Positions 8,044 through 16,872 are shown, counted from the first letter of the stretch. The stretch is DNA of 64,000 nt from Streptomyces rubiginosohelvolus (GCF_014649875.1 NZ_BMTW01000008.1:206983-270982), one strand, 5' to 3'. Notes: generated from the letters alone by a model not told the origin. A program made the numbers and translations.

Positions 8044-9411
8044 TCAGAAGAGCTTGCCGGGGTTGAGGAGACCGAGCGGGTCGAAGGCCGCCTTGATGGA
8101 GCGCTGCAGTTCGACGCCGGTCTCCCCCAGTTCGCGGGCGAGCCACTCCTTCTTGAGGACGCCGACACCGTGTTCGCCGGTGATGGTTCCGCCGAGTTCG
8201 AGACCGAGCGCCATGATGGCGTCGAAGGACTCGCGGGCCCGGCGGGACTCGTCGGGGTCCTGGTGGTCGAAGCAGACGACGGGGTGGGTGTTGCCGTCGC
8301 CCGCGTGGGCGCAGACGCCGATGGTGAGGTCGTACTCCTCGGCGATGGCCGCCGTACCCGCGAGCATCGCGCCGAGCCGGGAGCGCGGTACGCACACGTC
8401 GTCGATCATCGTGGCGGGCTTGACGGTCTCCAGTGCGGTGAGGGACATGCGGCGCGCCTGGAGGAGGAGTTCGGACTCGGCGGGGTTATCGGCGGGGACC
8501 ACCTCGGTGGCCCCGGCGGCGGTGCACAGCTCGCCGACGGCGGCGAGGTCGGCCAGCGGGTCCGGGGTGTCGAAGGCGCAGAGGAGGAGAGCCTCGGTGG
8601 TCTCGGGCAGGCCCATGGAGGCCATCGCGTTGACGGCACGCACGGTCGTACGGTCCATCAGTTCGAGGAGTGACGGGGTGTGACCGCGCTCCATGATCCG
8701 GCACACAGCGTCACAGGCGGTGGCCGCCGAGGGGAACTCGGCGGCGAGGACGAGCTGCTGCGGCGGCTGCGGTTTGAGCGCGAGAACGGCCTTGACGACG
8801 ATCCCGAGGCTGCCCTCGGAGCCGACGAAGAGCCGGGTCAGGTCGTATCCGGCGACGCCCTTGGCGGTGCGGCGGCCGGTGGTCAGGAGCCGCCCGTCGG
8901 CGAGGACGACCTCCAGACCCAGGACGTATTCGGCGGTGACCCCGTACTTCACGCAGCACAGGCCGCCGGACGCGGTGCCGATGTTGCCGCCGATGGTGCA
9001 CGTCTCCCAGCTGGAGGGGTCCGGCGGGTAGTACAGACCGTGTTCGTTCACCGCGCGTGAGAGCACCGCGTTGACGACGCCCGGTTCGACGACGGCGATC
9101 CGGTCGACCGGGCTGATCTCCAGGATCCGGTCCATCTTCACCAGGGAGAGCACGATGCAGCCGTCCGAGGCGTTGGCCGCGCCGGACAGGCCGGTACGGG
9201 CGCCCTGCGGGACGACGGGGACACGCAGCGCGGTCGCGGTGCGCATGACGTGCTGGACCTGCTCGACCGTGCGCGGGAGCACGACGACGGCCGGGGTGCC
9301 GGCCTCGCAGAAGCTCGCCATGTCGTGGGCGTAGGACGCGGTGACGTCCGGATCGGTGATCAGCGCCTCGGGAGGCAGTCCCGCGCGCAGCCGTTCGAGG
9401 AGATCGCTCAT
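8044..9411 (-). CDS. FAD-linked oxidase, GlcD (glycolate/D-lactate dehydrogenase) type
   Basis: The 455-residue flavoenzyme of the vanillyl-alcohol-oxidase/PCMH superfamily likely oxidises a 2-hydroxy acid such as glycolate or D-lactate. The FAD-binding half is clear: VVVLPRTVEQVQHVMR, PQGARTGLSGAANASDGCIVLSL (about residues 60-82) and TIGGNIGTASGGLCCVKYG (about 137-155). The C-terminal half has the GlcD signature HAGDGNTHP and ends TGEHGVGVLKKEWL...LGLLNPGKLF. The length suits GlcD. No GlcE/GlcF partners are adjacent, so it may act alone. The substrate cannot be fixed from the sequence. It is convergent with ssgG, 22 nt apart. Confidence 0.9.
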   Translation of the reverse strand: MSDLLERLRAGLPPEALITDPDVTASYAHDMASFCEAGTPAVVVLPRTVEQVQHVMRTATALRVPVVPQGARTGLSGAANASDGCIVLSLVKMDRILEISPVDRIAVVEPGVVNAVLSRAVNEHGLYYPPDPSSWETCTIGGNIGTASGGLCCVKYGVTAEYVLGLEVVLADGRLLTTGRRTAKGVAGYDLTRLFVGSEGSLGIVVKAVLALKPQPPQQLVLAAEFPSAATACDAVCRIMERGHTPSLLELMDRTTVRAVNAMASMGLPETTEALLLCAFDTPDPLADLAAVGELCTAAGATEVVPADNPAESELLLQARRMSLTALETVKPATMIDDVCVPRSRLGAMLAGTAAIAEEYDLTIGVCAHAGDGNTHPVVCFDHQDPDESRRARESFDAIMALGLELGGTITGEHGVGVLKKEWLARELGETGVELQRSIKAAFDPLGLLNPGKLF

Positions 9412-9500
9412 GATCCAAGCGTGTCACCCGGGGCCAATGGTGTGAACCCGTGGGCGGGGGCCGATCCCAAGGCGCGGTGTGCTCGTATGACTGACGCAGA

Positions 9501-11174
9501 GTGATGGCCATGGATGTCATGCCGCAGCAGGGCCCGGACTCCGGCCGGCCGCCCGAGCCGTCCCCGCAGGACCCCTACGTGCTGCCCGCCGAAGGCGCCA
9601 CCGCCGTACCCCCGCCGCCGCCCACGCTGCGGACGACGCTGCGCCGGGCCGCGTTCGGCGCGGTGGCCGCCGGGGTGCTGCTGGCCGGGGCGCTGGTGGC
9701 GGTGGACGACGGTGACGGGCGGCCGAAGGAGCCGGGGCCGGTCGAGCGGGCCGAGGCGGCGGCGACCGCGGGCTCCCCGGCCTCGCTCTCGGACCTCACC
9801 GCGCTGATCGGGGACCGCCAGCAGTGGGTGGAGTCCCACCCGAAGGACGCCCCGTCCCTGGCGACGCTCGGTACGGCGTACGTGGAGTGGGCGCGGCGCT
9901 CGGCGGACACGGCGTACTACGCCCGCGCCGAGCAGGCCCTGAAGCGTTCGCTGGAGGCCCAGCCGGGCGAGCGCGGGAACGGGGCCGCGTGGCTGGGGCT
10001 CGCGGCCCTGGCCAACGCCCGGCACGACTTCCTCGCGGCGAAACGGTGGGGCGAGACGGTCAAGGAGCAGCAGCCGAAGGCCTGGAACGTATACCCGGTC
10101 CTCATCGACGCCTACACCGGGCTCGGCGACCGGAAGGCGGCGACCGCGGCGACGGAGACGTTCGGCGAGCTGCGCAAGGGCGTTCCCGCGCTGGCCCGGA
10201 CCGCCGACCTCTACCGGGGCAACGGCTGGCGCGAGGACGCGCTGGCCACCGCCCGGGAGGCGGCGGACCGGGCGACGCAGCCCGCCGAGAAGGCGGAGGC
10301 GCTGCACCGGCTCGGCGAGCTGGCGTGGGAGCGGGGCGAGCCGGAGGAGGCGGTGGCGCAGTTCGACGCGGCGCTGCGCACGGATTCCGGTCAGCTCACC
10401 TCGGTGGCGGGCCGGGCCCGGGCCCTGGCGGCGCTGGACCGCACCGACGAGGCGCTGGCCGCGTACCAGAGCGCGCTGGAGAAGCTGCCGCGCCCGCAGT
10501 ACGCGCTGGAGCTGGGCGAGCTGTACGAGTCGCTGGGGCTGGACGGGGACGCCCGCACCCAGTACGCGAAGCTGCGGGAGATGGTGGCCGCGGCGAAGAA
10601 GGACGGGGTCGACGAGTCCCTGGTGCTGGCCCGGTTCGAGGCCGACCACGGGGACCCGGAGGCGGCGGTGGAGCTGCTGCGGGCCCAGTGGCGGGGGCAG
10701 CACCGCAGTGCGGCGGTGGCGGACGCGCTGGGCTGGGCGCTGCACCGGGCGGGCGAGTCCGAGGAGGGCCTGGAGTACGCGCAGCTGGCCGCCGACACGG
10801 GCGTGCGGAACGCCTCGTACGCGTACCACCTCGGCGTGATCCAGCGGGAGCTGGCGGACTACGGTCCGGCGCGCCGGAATCTGGAGCAGGCCGTGCGGAC
10901 CAACCCGGCCTTCTCGCCGCTCGCCGCGCCGCTGGCCCAGGAGGCGCTGGACGCGCTGGGCGAGCCGCCGCCGGGGGGACCGGGCGAGATCCAGCAGCCT
11001 CCGCCGCCGGCCCCCGAGCCCGAGCCGGAGCCGGCGAAGAAGCCGGAGCAGGAGAGGAAGCCCGAGGCCCCGGCCCCGGCGCCGTCCCGTACGGCCGCCG
11101 TGAAGTCCCCGTCGCCCACCGCGTCACCCTCCGCTCCGTCCTCCACATCGCCCTCGGTGTCGAAGAGTCCCTGA
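9501..11174 (+). CDS. TPR-repeat membrane-anchored protein
   Basis: The 557-residue protein has a short Pro-rich N-terminus and one transmembrane segment (AAFGAVAAGVLLAGALVAVDDG, about residues 50-70). It continues as a helical array of tetratricopeptide-like repeats to about residue 490, with motifs such as AEALHRLGELAWERGEPEEAVAQFDAAL. The last 65 residues are low-complexity Pro/Glu/Lys then Ser/Pro. The topology suggests a periplasmic-side or extracellular scaffold, with no enzyme motif. Start is ambiguous: GTG 9501 and ATGs at 9504, 9510 and 9519 are all in frame with no strong ribosome site. It is convergent with hpd. Confidence 0.78.
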   Translation: MMAMDVMPQQGPDSGRPPEPSPQDPYVLPAEGATAVPPPPPTLRTTLRRAAFGAVAAGVLLAGALVAVDDGDGRPKEPGPVERAEAAATAGSPASLSDLTALIGDRQQWVESHPKDAPSLATLGTAYVEWARRSADTAYYARAEQALKRSLEAQPGERGNGAAWLGLAALANARHDFLAAKRWGETVKEQQPKAWNVYPVLIDAYTGLGDRKAATAATETFGELRKGVPALARTADLYRGNGWREDALATAREAADRATQPAEKAEALHRLGELAWERGEPEEAVAQFDAALRTDSGQLTSVAGRARALAALDRTDEALAAYQSALEKLPRPQYALELGELYESLGLDGDARTQYAKLREMVAAAKKDGVDESLVLARFEADHGDPEAAVELLRAQWRGQHRSAAVADALGWALHRAGESEEGLEYAQLAADTGVRNASYAYHLGVIQRELADYGPARRNLEQAVRTNPAFSPLAAPLAQEALDALGEPPPGGPGEIQQPPPPAPEPEPEPAKKPEQERKPEAPAPAPSRTAAVKSPSPTASPSAPSSTSPSVSKSP

Positions 11175-11193
11175 AGGGGAGGCCGGGAACGGC

Positions 11194-11240
11194 GAACGCC
11201 GCCGCGGTCCGGGGTACTGCCCCGGGCCGCGGCGGCGTTC
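11194..11240. terminator. Bidirectional terminator between the TPR gene and hpd
   Basis: A 21-bp stem (11194-11214 with 11220-11240, one G-T wobble) closes on a 5-nt loop. It lies between two convergent genes, 20 nt after the TPR stop and 18 nt past the hpd end, so it can serve both. Confidence 0.85.
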
Positions 11241-11257
11241 TGCACCGTCCGCGCGGA

Positions 11258-12403
11258 TCAGAGGTTGCCGCGCTTCTCCTGCTCGCGCTCGATCGCCTCG
11301 AACAGGGCCTTGAAGTTGCCCTTGCCGAAGCCCATGGAGCCGTGGCGCTCGATCATCTCGAAGAAGACGGTCGGCCGGTCCTGGACCGGCTTGGTGAAGA
11401 TCTGCAGCAGGTAGCCGTCCTCGTCGCGGTCGACGAGGATCTTCAGCTCGCGCAGGGTCTCGACCGGAACCCGGGTCTCGCCGGCCCACTCGCCGAGGGT
11501 GTCGTAGTACGAGTCGGGGGTGTCCAGGAACTGCACACCGGCGGCGCGCATCGAGCGGACCGTGGAGACGATGTCGTTGGTGGCGAGCGCGATGTGCTGG
11601 ACGCCCGCGCCGCCGTAGAACTCCAGGTACTCGTCGATCTGCGACTTCTTCTTCGCGATCGCCGGCTCGTTGATCGGGAACTTGACCTTGAGCGTGCCGT
11701 CGGCGACGACCTTCGACATGAGGGCGGAGTACTCGGTGGCGATGTCGTCGCCCACGAACTCCTTCATGTTGGTGAAGCCCATGACCTCGTTGTAGAAGCC
11801 GACCCACTCGTTCATCCGGCCCAGCTCGACGTTGCCGACGCAGTGGTCGATGGCCTGGAAGGTCCGCTTGGCGGGCGGCTCGACGATCGGCTTGGCCGCG
11901 GCGAAGCCGGGGAGGTAGGGGCCGTCGTAGCCGGAGCGCTCCACCAGGGTGTGGCGGGTCTTGCCGTAGGTGGCGATGGCGGCGAGGACGACCGTGCCGT
12001 GCTCGTCCTTGACCTCGTGCGGCTCGGTGATGCCGCGCGCGCCGTGCTCGACTGCGTACGCGTACGCGGCCCGGGCGTCCGGGACCTCGATGGCGAGGTC
12101 GACGACCCCGTCGCCGTGCGCGGCGACGTGGTCGGAGAGGAAGGTGCCCCACTCGGTGGACGCCTTGATCACGGAGGTGAAGACGAAGCGGGCTGCGCCG
12201 TTGGTCAGGACGTAACTCGCGGTCTCGCGGCTGCCGTTCTCCGGTCCGGAGTAGGCCACGAGTTTCATGCCGAAGGCGGTCGAGTAGTAGTGCGCGGCCT
12301 GCTTGGCGTTGCCCACGGCGAAGACGACCGCGTCCATTCCCTTGACCGGGAAGCGGTCGGCCTGCGCTGCGGTGTCGGGGCTGGTGTGCAGAGTCTCAGT
12401 CAT
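11258..12403 (-). CDS. hpd: 4-hydroxyphenylpyruvate dioxygenase
   Basis: The 381-residue enzyme converts 4-hydroxyphenylpyruvate to homogentisate in tyrosine catabolism, using non-heme Fe(II). It has the two vicinal-oxygen-chelate halves. Iron ligands are recognisable in HCVGNVELG (first His), GVQHIALATNDI (second His) and the C-terminal VFFEMIERHG (Glu). The length of 381 is exactly typical of bacterial HPPD. The ATG at 12403 (MTETLHTSPD) has GGGGAGAG about 9 nt upstream, so the longer frame to 12454 is rejected. It is divergent from an Lrp/AsnC regulator across a 122-nt gap holding repeated GCGCAAT elements. Confidence 0.96.
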   Translation of the reverse strand: MTETLHTSPDTAAQADRFPVKGMDAVVFAVGNAKQAAHYYSTAFGMKLVAYSGPENGSRETASYVLTNGAARFVFTSVIKASTEWGTFLSDHVAAHGDGVVDLAIEVPDARAAYAYAVEHGARGITEPHEVKDEHGTVVLAAIATYGKTRHTLVERSGYDGPYLPGFAAAKPIVEPPAKRTFQAIDHCVGNVELGRMNEWVGFYNEVMGFTNMKEFVGDDIATEYSALMSKVVADGTLKVKFPINEPAIAKKKSQIDEYLEFYGGAGVQHIALATNDIVSTVRSMRAAGVQFLDTPDSYYDTLGEWAGETRVPVETLRELKILVDRDEDGYLLQIFTKPVQDRPTVFFEMIERHGSMGFGKGNFKALFEAIEREQEKRGNL

Positions 12404-12431
12404 GTTCGAAGGCTCTCCCCGCATCGCAAGG

Positions 12432-12451
12432 TGCGCAATAGTTCGCGCAAT
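12432..12451. promoter_or_regulatory. Candidate AsnC/Lrp operator between hpd and its divergent regulator
   Basis: TGCGC-N8-GCGCA (12432-12449) is an inverted repeat that also contains GCGCAAT twice with a 12-bp period (12433-12439 and 12445-12451). It lies about 30 nt upstream of the hpd start and 75 nt from the regulator start, where an Lrp-type protein would control both. Confidence 0.5.
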
Positions 12452-12525
12452 CACTGGTCAATATGTGCAGTGGATCGCCATGATGGCCGGACTATCTGTA
12501 CAGGCTGACCACCGGAGGCGGGCCC

Positions 12526-12999
12526 ATGGCGATCGATCATCTGGACGGCCGGCTCATCGTGCTGCTCGCGCGTGAGCCGCGCATAGGCGTCCTCGAAGCA
12601 TCCCGGCGGCTGGGGGTGGCGCGCGGGACCGTGCAGGCGCGGCTGGACCGCCTTCAGTCGAATGGCGTCATCCGGGGGTTCGGCCCCGACGTGGATCCGG
12701 CGGCGCTCGGCTATCCGGTCACCGCGTTCGCCACGCTGGAGATCAAACAGGGCCAAGGCGCCGACGTACGGGCGCATTTGGGTGGCGTACCGGAGGTGCT
12801 GGAGCTGCACACCACGACGGGGCACGGCGACATGCTGTGCCGGCTCGTCGCCCGTTCCAACGCCGATCTCCAGCGGGTGATCGACCGGGTTGTCGGATTT
12901 GATGGCATTGTCCGGGCCTCCACAGCGATCGTCATGGAGAACCCGGTTCCGCTGCGGATCATCCCGCTGGTGGAGCAGGCGGCCGAGGACACCGGCTGA
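12526..12999 (+). CDS. Lrp/AsnC-family transcriptional regulator
   Basis: The 157-residue protein has an N-terminal winged helix (DHLDGRLIVLLAREPRIGVLEASRRLGVARGTVQARLDRLQSNGVI, residues 4-48). A RAM ligand-binding domain follows (about 65-145), with the family pattern LELHTTTGHGDMLCRLVARSNADLQRVI. Such proteins form octamers that sense amino acids or related acids. Its divergent position beside hpd suggests it controls tyrosine/phenylpyruvate breakdown, possibly sensing an aromatic amino or keto acid; that is inference. The ATG at 12526 follows GGAGGCGGGCCC. Confidence 0.9.
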   Translation: MAIDHLDGRLIVLLAREPRIGVLEASRRLGVARGTVQARLDRLQSNGVIRGFGPDVDPAALGYPVTAFATLEIKQGQGADVRAHLGGVPEVLELHTTTGHGDMLCRLVARSNADLQRVIDRVVGFDGIVRASTAIVMENPVPLRIIPLVEQAAEDTG

Positions 13000-13042
13000 G
13001 CCGGAGGGCTCGGCGACACCGACGGAGCCGAGGGAGTGCCGT

Positions 13043-13690
13043 GTGAGCTTCTGGGAGTATCTGATCACCCGCCACCAGCAGCTCCTCACGGACGCGTTCC
13101 AGCACGTCAGCGCGGTCTTCCAGTGCATGGTCATCGCCACCCTGCTGGGTGTGGTGATCGGGGTGGTGAGCTATCGCAGCGGCTGGGGCGGCTCGCTGGC
13201 GATCACCTCCACGGCGACGATCCTGACCATCCCCTCCCTCGCCGCGATCGGTCTGCTGATCCCGCTGGTCGGGCTCGGGGTCGCCCCCACCGTGATCACC
13301 CTGACGCTGTACGGGCTGCTGCCGATCGTCCGGAACTCCATCGTCGGGCTGCGGGGCGTCGATCCGTCGCTGGTCGACGCGGCGACGGGCATCGGGATGT
13401 CGCGCACGGCGCGGCTGCTCCGGGTGGAGCTGCCGCTCGCCTGGCCGCCGATCCTGACCGGGATCCGGGTCTCCACGCAGATGCTGATGGGCATCGCCGC
13501 CATCGCCGCGTACGCCTCCGGGCCCGGTCTCGGCAACGAGATCTTCCGGGGCATCGCCTCGCTGGGCAGCGCCAACGCGATCAACCAGGTGCTCGCGGGC
13601 ACGCTCGGCATCGTCATCCTCGCCCTGCTCTTCGACGCCGCATACGTCCTGCTGGGACGGCTGACCATCCCGAGGGGGATCCGTGCCTGA
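13043..13690 (+). CDS. Osmoprotectant ABC transporter permease 1 (OpuCB/ProW type)
   Basis: The 215-residue inner-membrane protein has five to six hydrophobic spans and the binding-protein-dependent permease signature around residues 110-135 (VDAATGIGMSRTARLLRVELPLAWPPIL), whose EAA-like loop contacts the ATPase. It belongs to the glycine betaine/carnitine/choline group. The GTG at 13043 (MSFWEYLITRH) has AGGGAG 6 nt upstream; the open frame reaches back to 12890 inside the regulator gene, but that part is not conserved in character. It overlaps the ATPase gene by 8 nt and is first in a four-gene operon. Confidence 0.92.
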   Translation: MSFWEYLITRHQQLLTDAFQHVSAVFQCMVIATLLGVVIGVVSYRSGWGGSLAITSTATILTIPSLAAIGLLIPLVGLGVAPTVITLTLYGLLPIVRNSIVGLRGVDPSLVDAATGIGMSRTARLLRVELPLAWPPILTGIRVSTQMLMGIAAIAAYASGPGLGNEIFRGIASLGSANAINQVLAGTLGIVILALLFDAAYVLLGRLTIPRGIRA

Positions 13691-14954
13691 GACCGAGACC
13701 GACACCGCGGCCGTCGCGCGGGAGGAGTCCGCGGCCACGTCCGGGGCCACCATCCAGCTGGAGAACCTCACCAAGAGCTATCCGGGGAATCCGAACCCGG
13801 CCGTCGAGAACGTCTCGATGGAGATCAAGGCGGGCGAGACCGTGATCTTCGTGGGCCCGTCCGGCTGCGGGAAGTCCACCACGCTGAAGATGATCAACCG
13901 GCTGATCGAGCCGACCTCGGGCCGGATCCGGATCGACGACGAGGACGTCACGGACATCGACCCGGTGAAGCTGCGCCGCAAGATCGGGTACGCCATCCAG
14001 TCCTCCGGGCTCTTCCCGCACATGACGGTCGCGGACAACATCGCCCTGGTCCCGAAGATGGTCGGCTGGTCCAAGTCCCGGGTGAAGGACCGGGTCGAGG
14101 AGATGCTCGACCTGGTGGGCCTGGACCCGCGCGAGTTCCACGGCCGCTATCCGCGCCAGCTTTCCGGCGGGCAGCAGCAGCGGGTGGGCGTGGCGCGGGC
14201 GCTGGCCGCCGACCCTCCCGTCCTGCTGATGGACGAGCCGTTCGGGGCGGTCGACCCGATCACCCGGGACCACCTCCAGGACGAGCTGATCCGGCTCCAG
14301 CACGAGCTGCACAAGACGATCGTGTTCGTCACCCACGACTTCGACGAGGCGATCAAGCTGGGCGACCGGATCGCGGTGCTGCGGGAGCGGTCGCACATCG
14401 CGCAGTTCGACACCCCCGAGGCGATCCTGACCAACCCGACGGACGACTTCGTCTCGGGTTTCGTCGGGGCGGGCGCGGCCCTGAAGCGCCTCAACCTCAC
14501 CCGCGTACGGGATGTGGGCATCGCGGACTTCCCGACGGTGACGGTCGAGGACCCGCTCCAGACGATCTTCAACAAGCTCCGCAACGGCCCGCACAACGAA
14601 CTGCTGATGCTGGACCGCCGGAACCGCCCGTACAAGTGGCTGCGGCGCGGCGATCTGATGCGGGCGCGCGGTTCGCTGGCGCGGGCCGGGCAGCTGGTGC
14701 ACGACACGGTGACCCGGGACGCGACGCTGCACGACGCGCTGGAGGCGGTGCTCACCGACAGCGGGGGCCGGGTCGCGGTGACCGGGCGGCGCGGCGAGTT
14801 CATCGGGGTCGTCGACATGAAGACGCTGATGGACAACGTGCAGGAGCTGCTGGAGGCGGACCGGCTGACCGCGATGGAGCACCAGCACGAGCTGGAGGAG
14901 CAGCGCGTCCACCAGACGGAGCAGGAGCTGGAGGGGGGTGGCGGCGGAGTATGA
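13683..14954 (+). CDS. Osmoprotectant ABC transporter ATPase with tandem CBS domains (OpuCA/ProV type)
   Basis: The 423-residue ATPase energises uptake of a quaternary ammonium compound such as glycine betaine or choline. The nucleotide-binding domain occupies residues 22-270: Walker A VGPSGCGKST, Q-loop AIQSSGLFPHMT, signature LSGGQQQRVGVARAL, Walker B VLLMDEPFGAVD and switch VTHDFDEA. After it come two CBS modules (about 275-335 and 345-400), which in OpuA-type transporters sense ionic strength. The start is a GTG at 13683, overlapping the upstream permease by 8 nt. The stop overlaps the next start (ATGA), so translation is coupled. Confidence 0.94.
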   Translation: MPETETDTAAVAREESAATSGATIQLENLTKSYPGNPNPAVENVSMEIKAGETVIFVGPSGCGKSTTLKMINRLIEPTSGRIRIDDEDVTDIDPVKLRRKIGYAIQSSGLFPHMTVADNIALVPKMVGWSKSRVKDRVEEMLDLVGLDPREFHGRYPRQLSGGQQQRVGVARALAADPPVLLMDEPFGAVDPITRDHLQDELIRLQHELHKTIVFVTHDFDEAIKLGDRIAVLRERSHIAQFDTPEAILTNPTDDFVSGFVGAGAALKRLNLTRVRDVGIADFPTVTVEDPLQTIFNKLRNGPHNELLMLDRRNRPYKWLRRGDLMRARGSLARAGQLVHDTVTRDATLHDALEAVLTDSGGRVAVTGRRGEFIGVVDMKTLMDNVQELLEADRLTAMEHQHELEEQRVHQTEQELEGGGGGV

Positions 14955-15820
14955 GCCCCAGCCATCAGTCAGGCTCCGGCAAGGGCCCGGCCGCCCCGGC
15001 CCGGCCGCCGGGCGAACACGACGTCAAGGGCCACGCGTTCCACGACGAGGAGAGCGACCCCTCCCCCGCCCCGGCCGCGCCGCAGCGCCGGATCACCTGG
15101 CGGAAACTGGTACTGCTGCCGGCGGTGCTGGCCGTCATCCTGGTCATCACGTACGTCTGGATCACCAACATCCATCTGGACTCGATCGCGGAGAACTCCC
15201 TCTCCGGCGGCAACGTCCAACTGCGCTGGTGGCAGCACGTGCGGCTGACGGCGATCTCGACGTTCTGGGTGCTGATCATCGCGATCCCGCTCGGTATCGC
15301 GCTGACCCGGCGGCGGCTGCGGAAGGCGGCCCCGGCGTTCACGGCGCTGGCCAACATCGGGCAGGCGACCCCGGCGATCGGTCTGCTGGCGCTGCTGGTG
15401 ATCTGGCTGGGCATCGGCCCGCGGACCGCGATCATCGGCATCGTGATCTACGCGGTGCTGCCGGTGCTCTCCAACACGGTGGCGGGCCTGCGGGCGATCG
15501 AGCCGAACATGATCGAGGCGGCGCGCGGGATGGGGATGTCCGGGCGGGGCGTCCTGCTGAAGGTGGAGCTGCCGCTCGCGGTGCCGCTGATCCTGGCGGG
15601 CGTCCGTACGGCCCTGGTCCTGAACGTGGGCACGGCGACGCTGGCCACGTTCGGCGGGGGCGGCGGGCTCGGCGACCTGATCACCTCGGGGATCCAGACC
15701 CAGCGGATGCCGGTGCTGATCATCGGCTCGGTGCTGACGGTGGTGCTGGCGCTGCTGGTGGACTGGCTGGCCTCGCTGGCTGAACTGGCGCTGACGCCGC
15801 GCGGGCTGGAGGAGCGGTGA
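14951..15820 (+). CDS. Osmoprotectant ABC transporter permease 2
   Basis: The 289-residue second permease has a disordered N-terminal 50 residues (Ser/Pro/Gly-rich), one leading transmembrane segment (KLVLLPAVLAVILVITYVWI) and the conserved permease core. The EAA-like loop reads MIEAARGMGMSGRGVLLKVELPLAVPLIL. Compared with permease 1 it is longer and has an extra N-terminal span. Two different permeases imply a heterodimeric channel, as in OpuC-type systems. The ATG at 14951 overlaps the ATPase stop in ATGA; its own stop overlaps the binding-protein start in GTGA. Confidence 0.92.
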   Translation: MSPSHQSGSGKGPAAPARPPGEHDVKGHAFHDEESDPSPAPAAPQRRITWRKLVLLPAVLAVILVITYVWITNIHLDSIAENSLSGGNVQLRWWQHVRLTAISTFWVLIIAIPLGIALTRRRLRKAAPAFTALANIGQATPAIGLLALLVIWLGIGPRTAIIGIVIYAVLPVLSNTVAGLRAIEPNMIEAARGMGMSGRGVLLKVELPLAVPLILAGVRTALVLNVGTATLATFGGGGGLGDLITSGIQTQRMPVLIIGSVLTVVLALLVDWLASLAELALTPRGLEER

Positions 15821-16785
15821 GGAGGAAACTGCTGCTGATGGTCGTGGTGCCGGTGCTGCTGCTGGGCGGCTGCGGGCTGAAGAGCGGTTCGCCGATGGTG
15901 GACGAGGTGTCGCCGGGGTCGGTCGGGCAGGGCGAGCCGCTGAAGGGCGCGACGCTGACGGTGACGTCGAAGAACTTCAGCGAGAACATCATCCTGGGCC
16001 AGATGACCGGCCTGGTCCTCAAGGCGGCCGGAGCGGAGGTCCTGGACCGGACGAACCTGCCGGGTTCGATCAGCGCGCGCGAGGCCATCATCAACGGCGA
16101 CGCCGACGTCCAGTGGGACTACACCGGCACGGGCTGGATCACCTTCCTGGGCCACGCGGAGCCGATCGTCGACCCGAAGAAGCAGTACGAGGCGGTACGG
16201 GACGAGGACAAGGGCAACGGCGTGATCTGGCTGCCGCCGGCCCCGCTCGACAACACGTACGCGCTGGCGATCAGCAAGAAGAACAACGCGAAGTACCAGC
16301 TCAAGACCCTCTCGGACGTGGCCGCCCTCGCGAAGAGGGACCCGGGCGCGGTGACGATCTGCGTGGAGAACGAGTTCGCCTCGCGCGACGACGGACTGCC
16401 GGGCATGGAGAAGAAGTACGGGATGAAGATCCCGGCGGGCAACATCCAGAAGATGGACGCCGGGATCATCTACACCCAGGTGTCCGAGTCCACCTCCTGC
16501 CTGCTCGGCGAGGTGTACACCACCGACGGCCGGATCAAGGCGATGAACCTGGACCTCCTGGAGGACGACAAGCACTTCTTCCCCAACTACAACGCCTCCC
16601 CGGTCGTCCACGAGGCCACCTTCGAGAAGTACCCGGTGATCGCGGAGCTGCTGGACCCGCTGGCCCGGAAGCTGACGACGGAGGTCGCGCAGACGCTGAA
16701 CGCCAAGGTGGACGTGGACGGCGAGGATCCGCACGAGGTGGCGCAGGAGTGGCTGGTGGAGGAGGGGTTCATCGAGGAGGGGTGA
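15817..16785 (+). CDS. Osmoprotectant-binding lipoprotein (OpuCC/OpuAC type)
   Basis: The 322-residue product is a lipoprotein: MRRKLLLMVVVPVLLLGGC places the lipidated Cys at residue 19. The mature part is an OpuAC-type substrate-binding domain, with the start motif LTVTSKNFSENIILGQMTGLVLKAAG and GDADVQWDYTGTGWITFLG. It delivers betaine/choline-like compounds to the two permeases. The GTG at 15817 overlaps the preceding stop. It is the last gene of the four-gene operon; the gap to the next gene carries TTGCAA repeats, so the ArsR gene is separately controlled. Confidence 0.92.
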   Translation: MRRKLLLMVVVPVLLLGGCGLKSGSPMVDEVSPGSVGQGEPLKGATLTVTSKNFSENIILGQMTGLVLKAAGAEVLDRTNLPGSISAREAIINGDADVQWDYTGTGWITFLGHAEPIVDPKKQYEAVRDEDKGNGVIWLPPAPLDNTYALAISKKNNAKYQLKTLSDVAALAKRDPGAVTICVENEFASRDDGLPGMEKKYGMKIPAGNIQKMDAGIIYTQVSESTSCLLGEVYTTDGRIKAMNLDLLEDDKHFFPNYNASPVVHEATFEKYPVIAELLDPLARKLTTEVAQTLNAKVDVDGEDPHEVAQEWLVEEGFIEEG

Positions 16786-16797
16786 GCCGGGGCGAGT

Positions 16798-16857
16798 CGC
16801 AAAGGATGCGTTGCAAAGGATACGTTGCAAAAAAGTCTTGCAAAGCGTTCTTTGCAA
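16798..16857 (+). promoter_or_regulatory. TTGCAA repeat array upstream of the ArsR-like regulator
   Basis: Within 60 nt are GCAAAGGA at about 16799, TTGCAAAGGA at 16811, TTGCAA at 16825, and a perfect 20-bp palindrome at 16838-16857 (arms TTGCAAAG and CTTTGCAA around CGTT). The palindrome ends 16 nt before the regulator ATG. The arrangement suggests several sites for an autoregulating ArsR-type repressor that would also control the downstream MFS gene. Confidence 0.65.
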
Positions 16858-16872
16858 CTCTACGGTTGGGGC

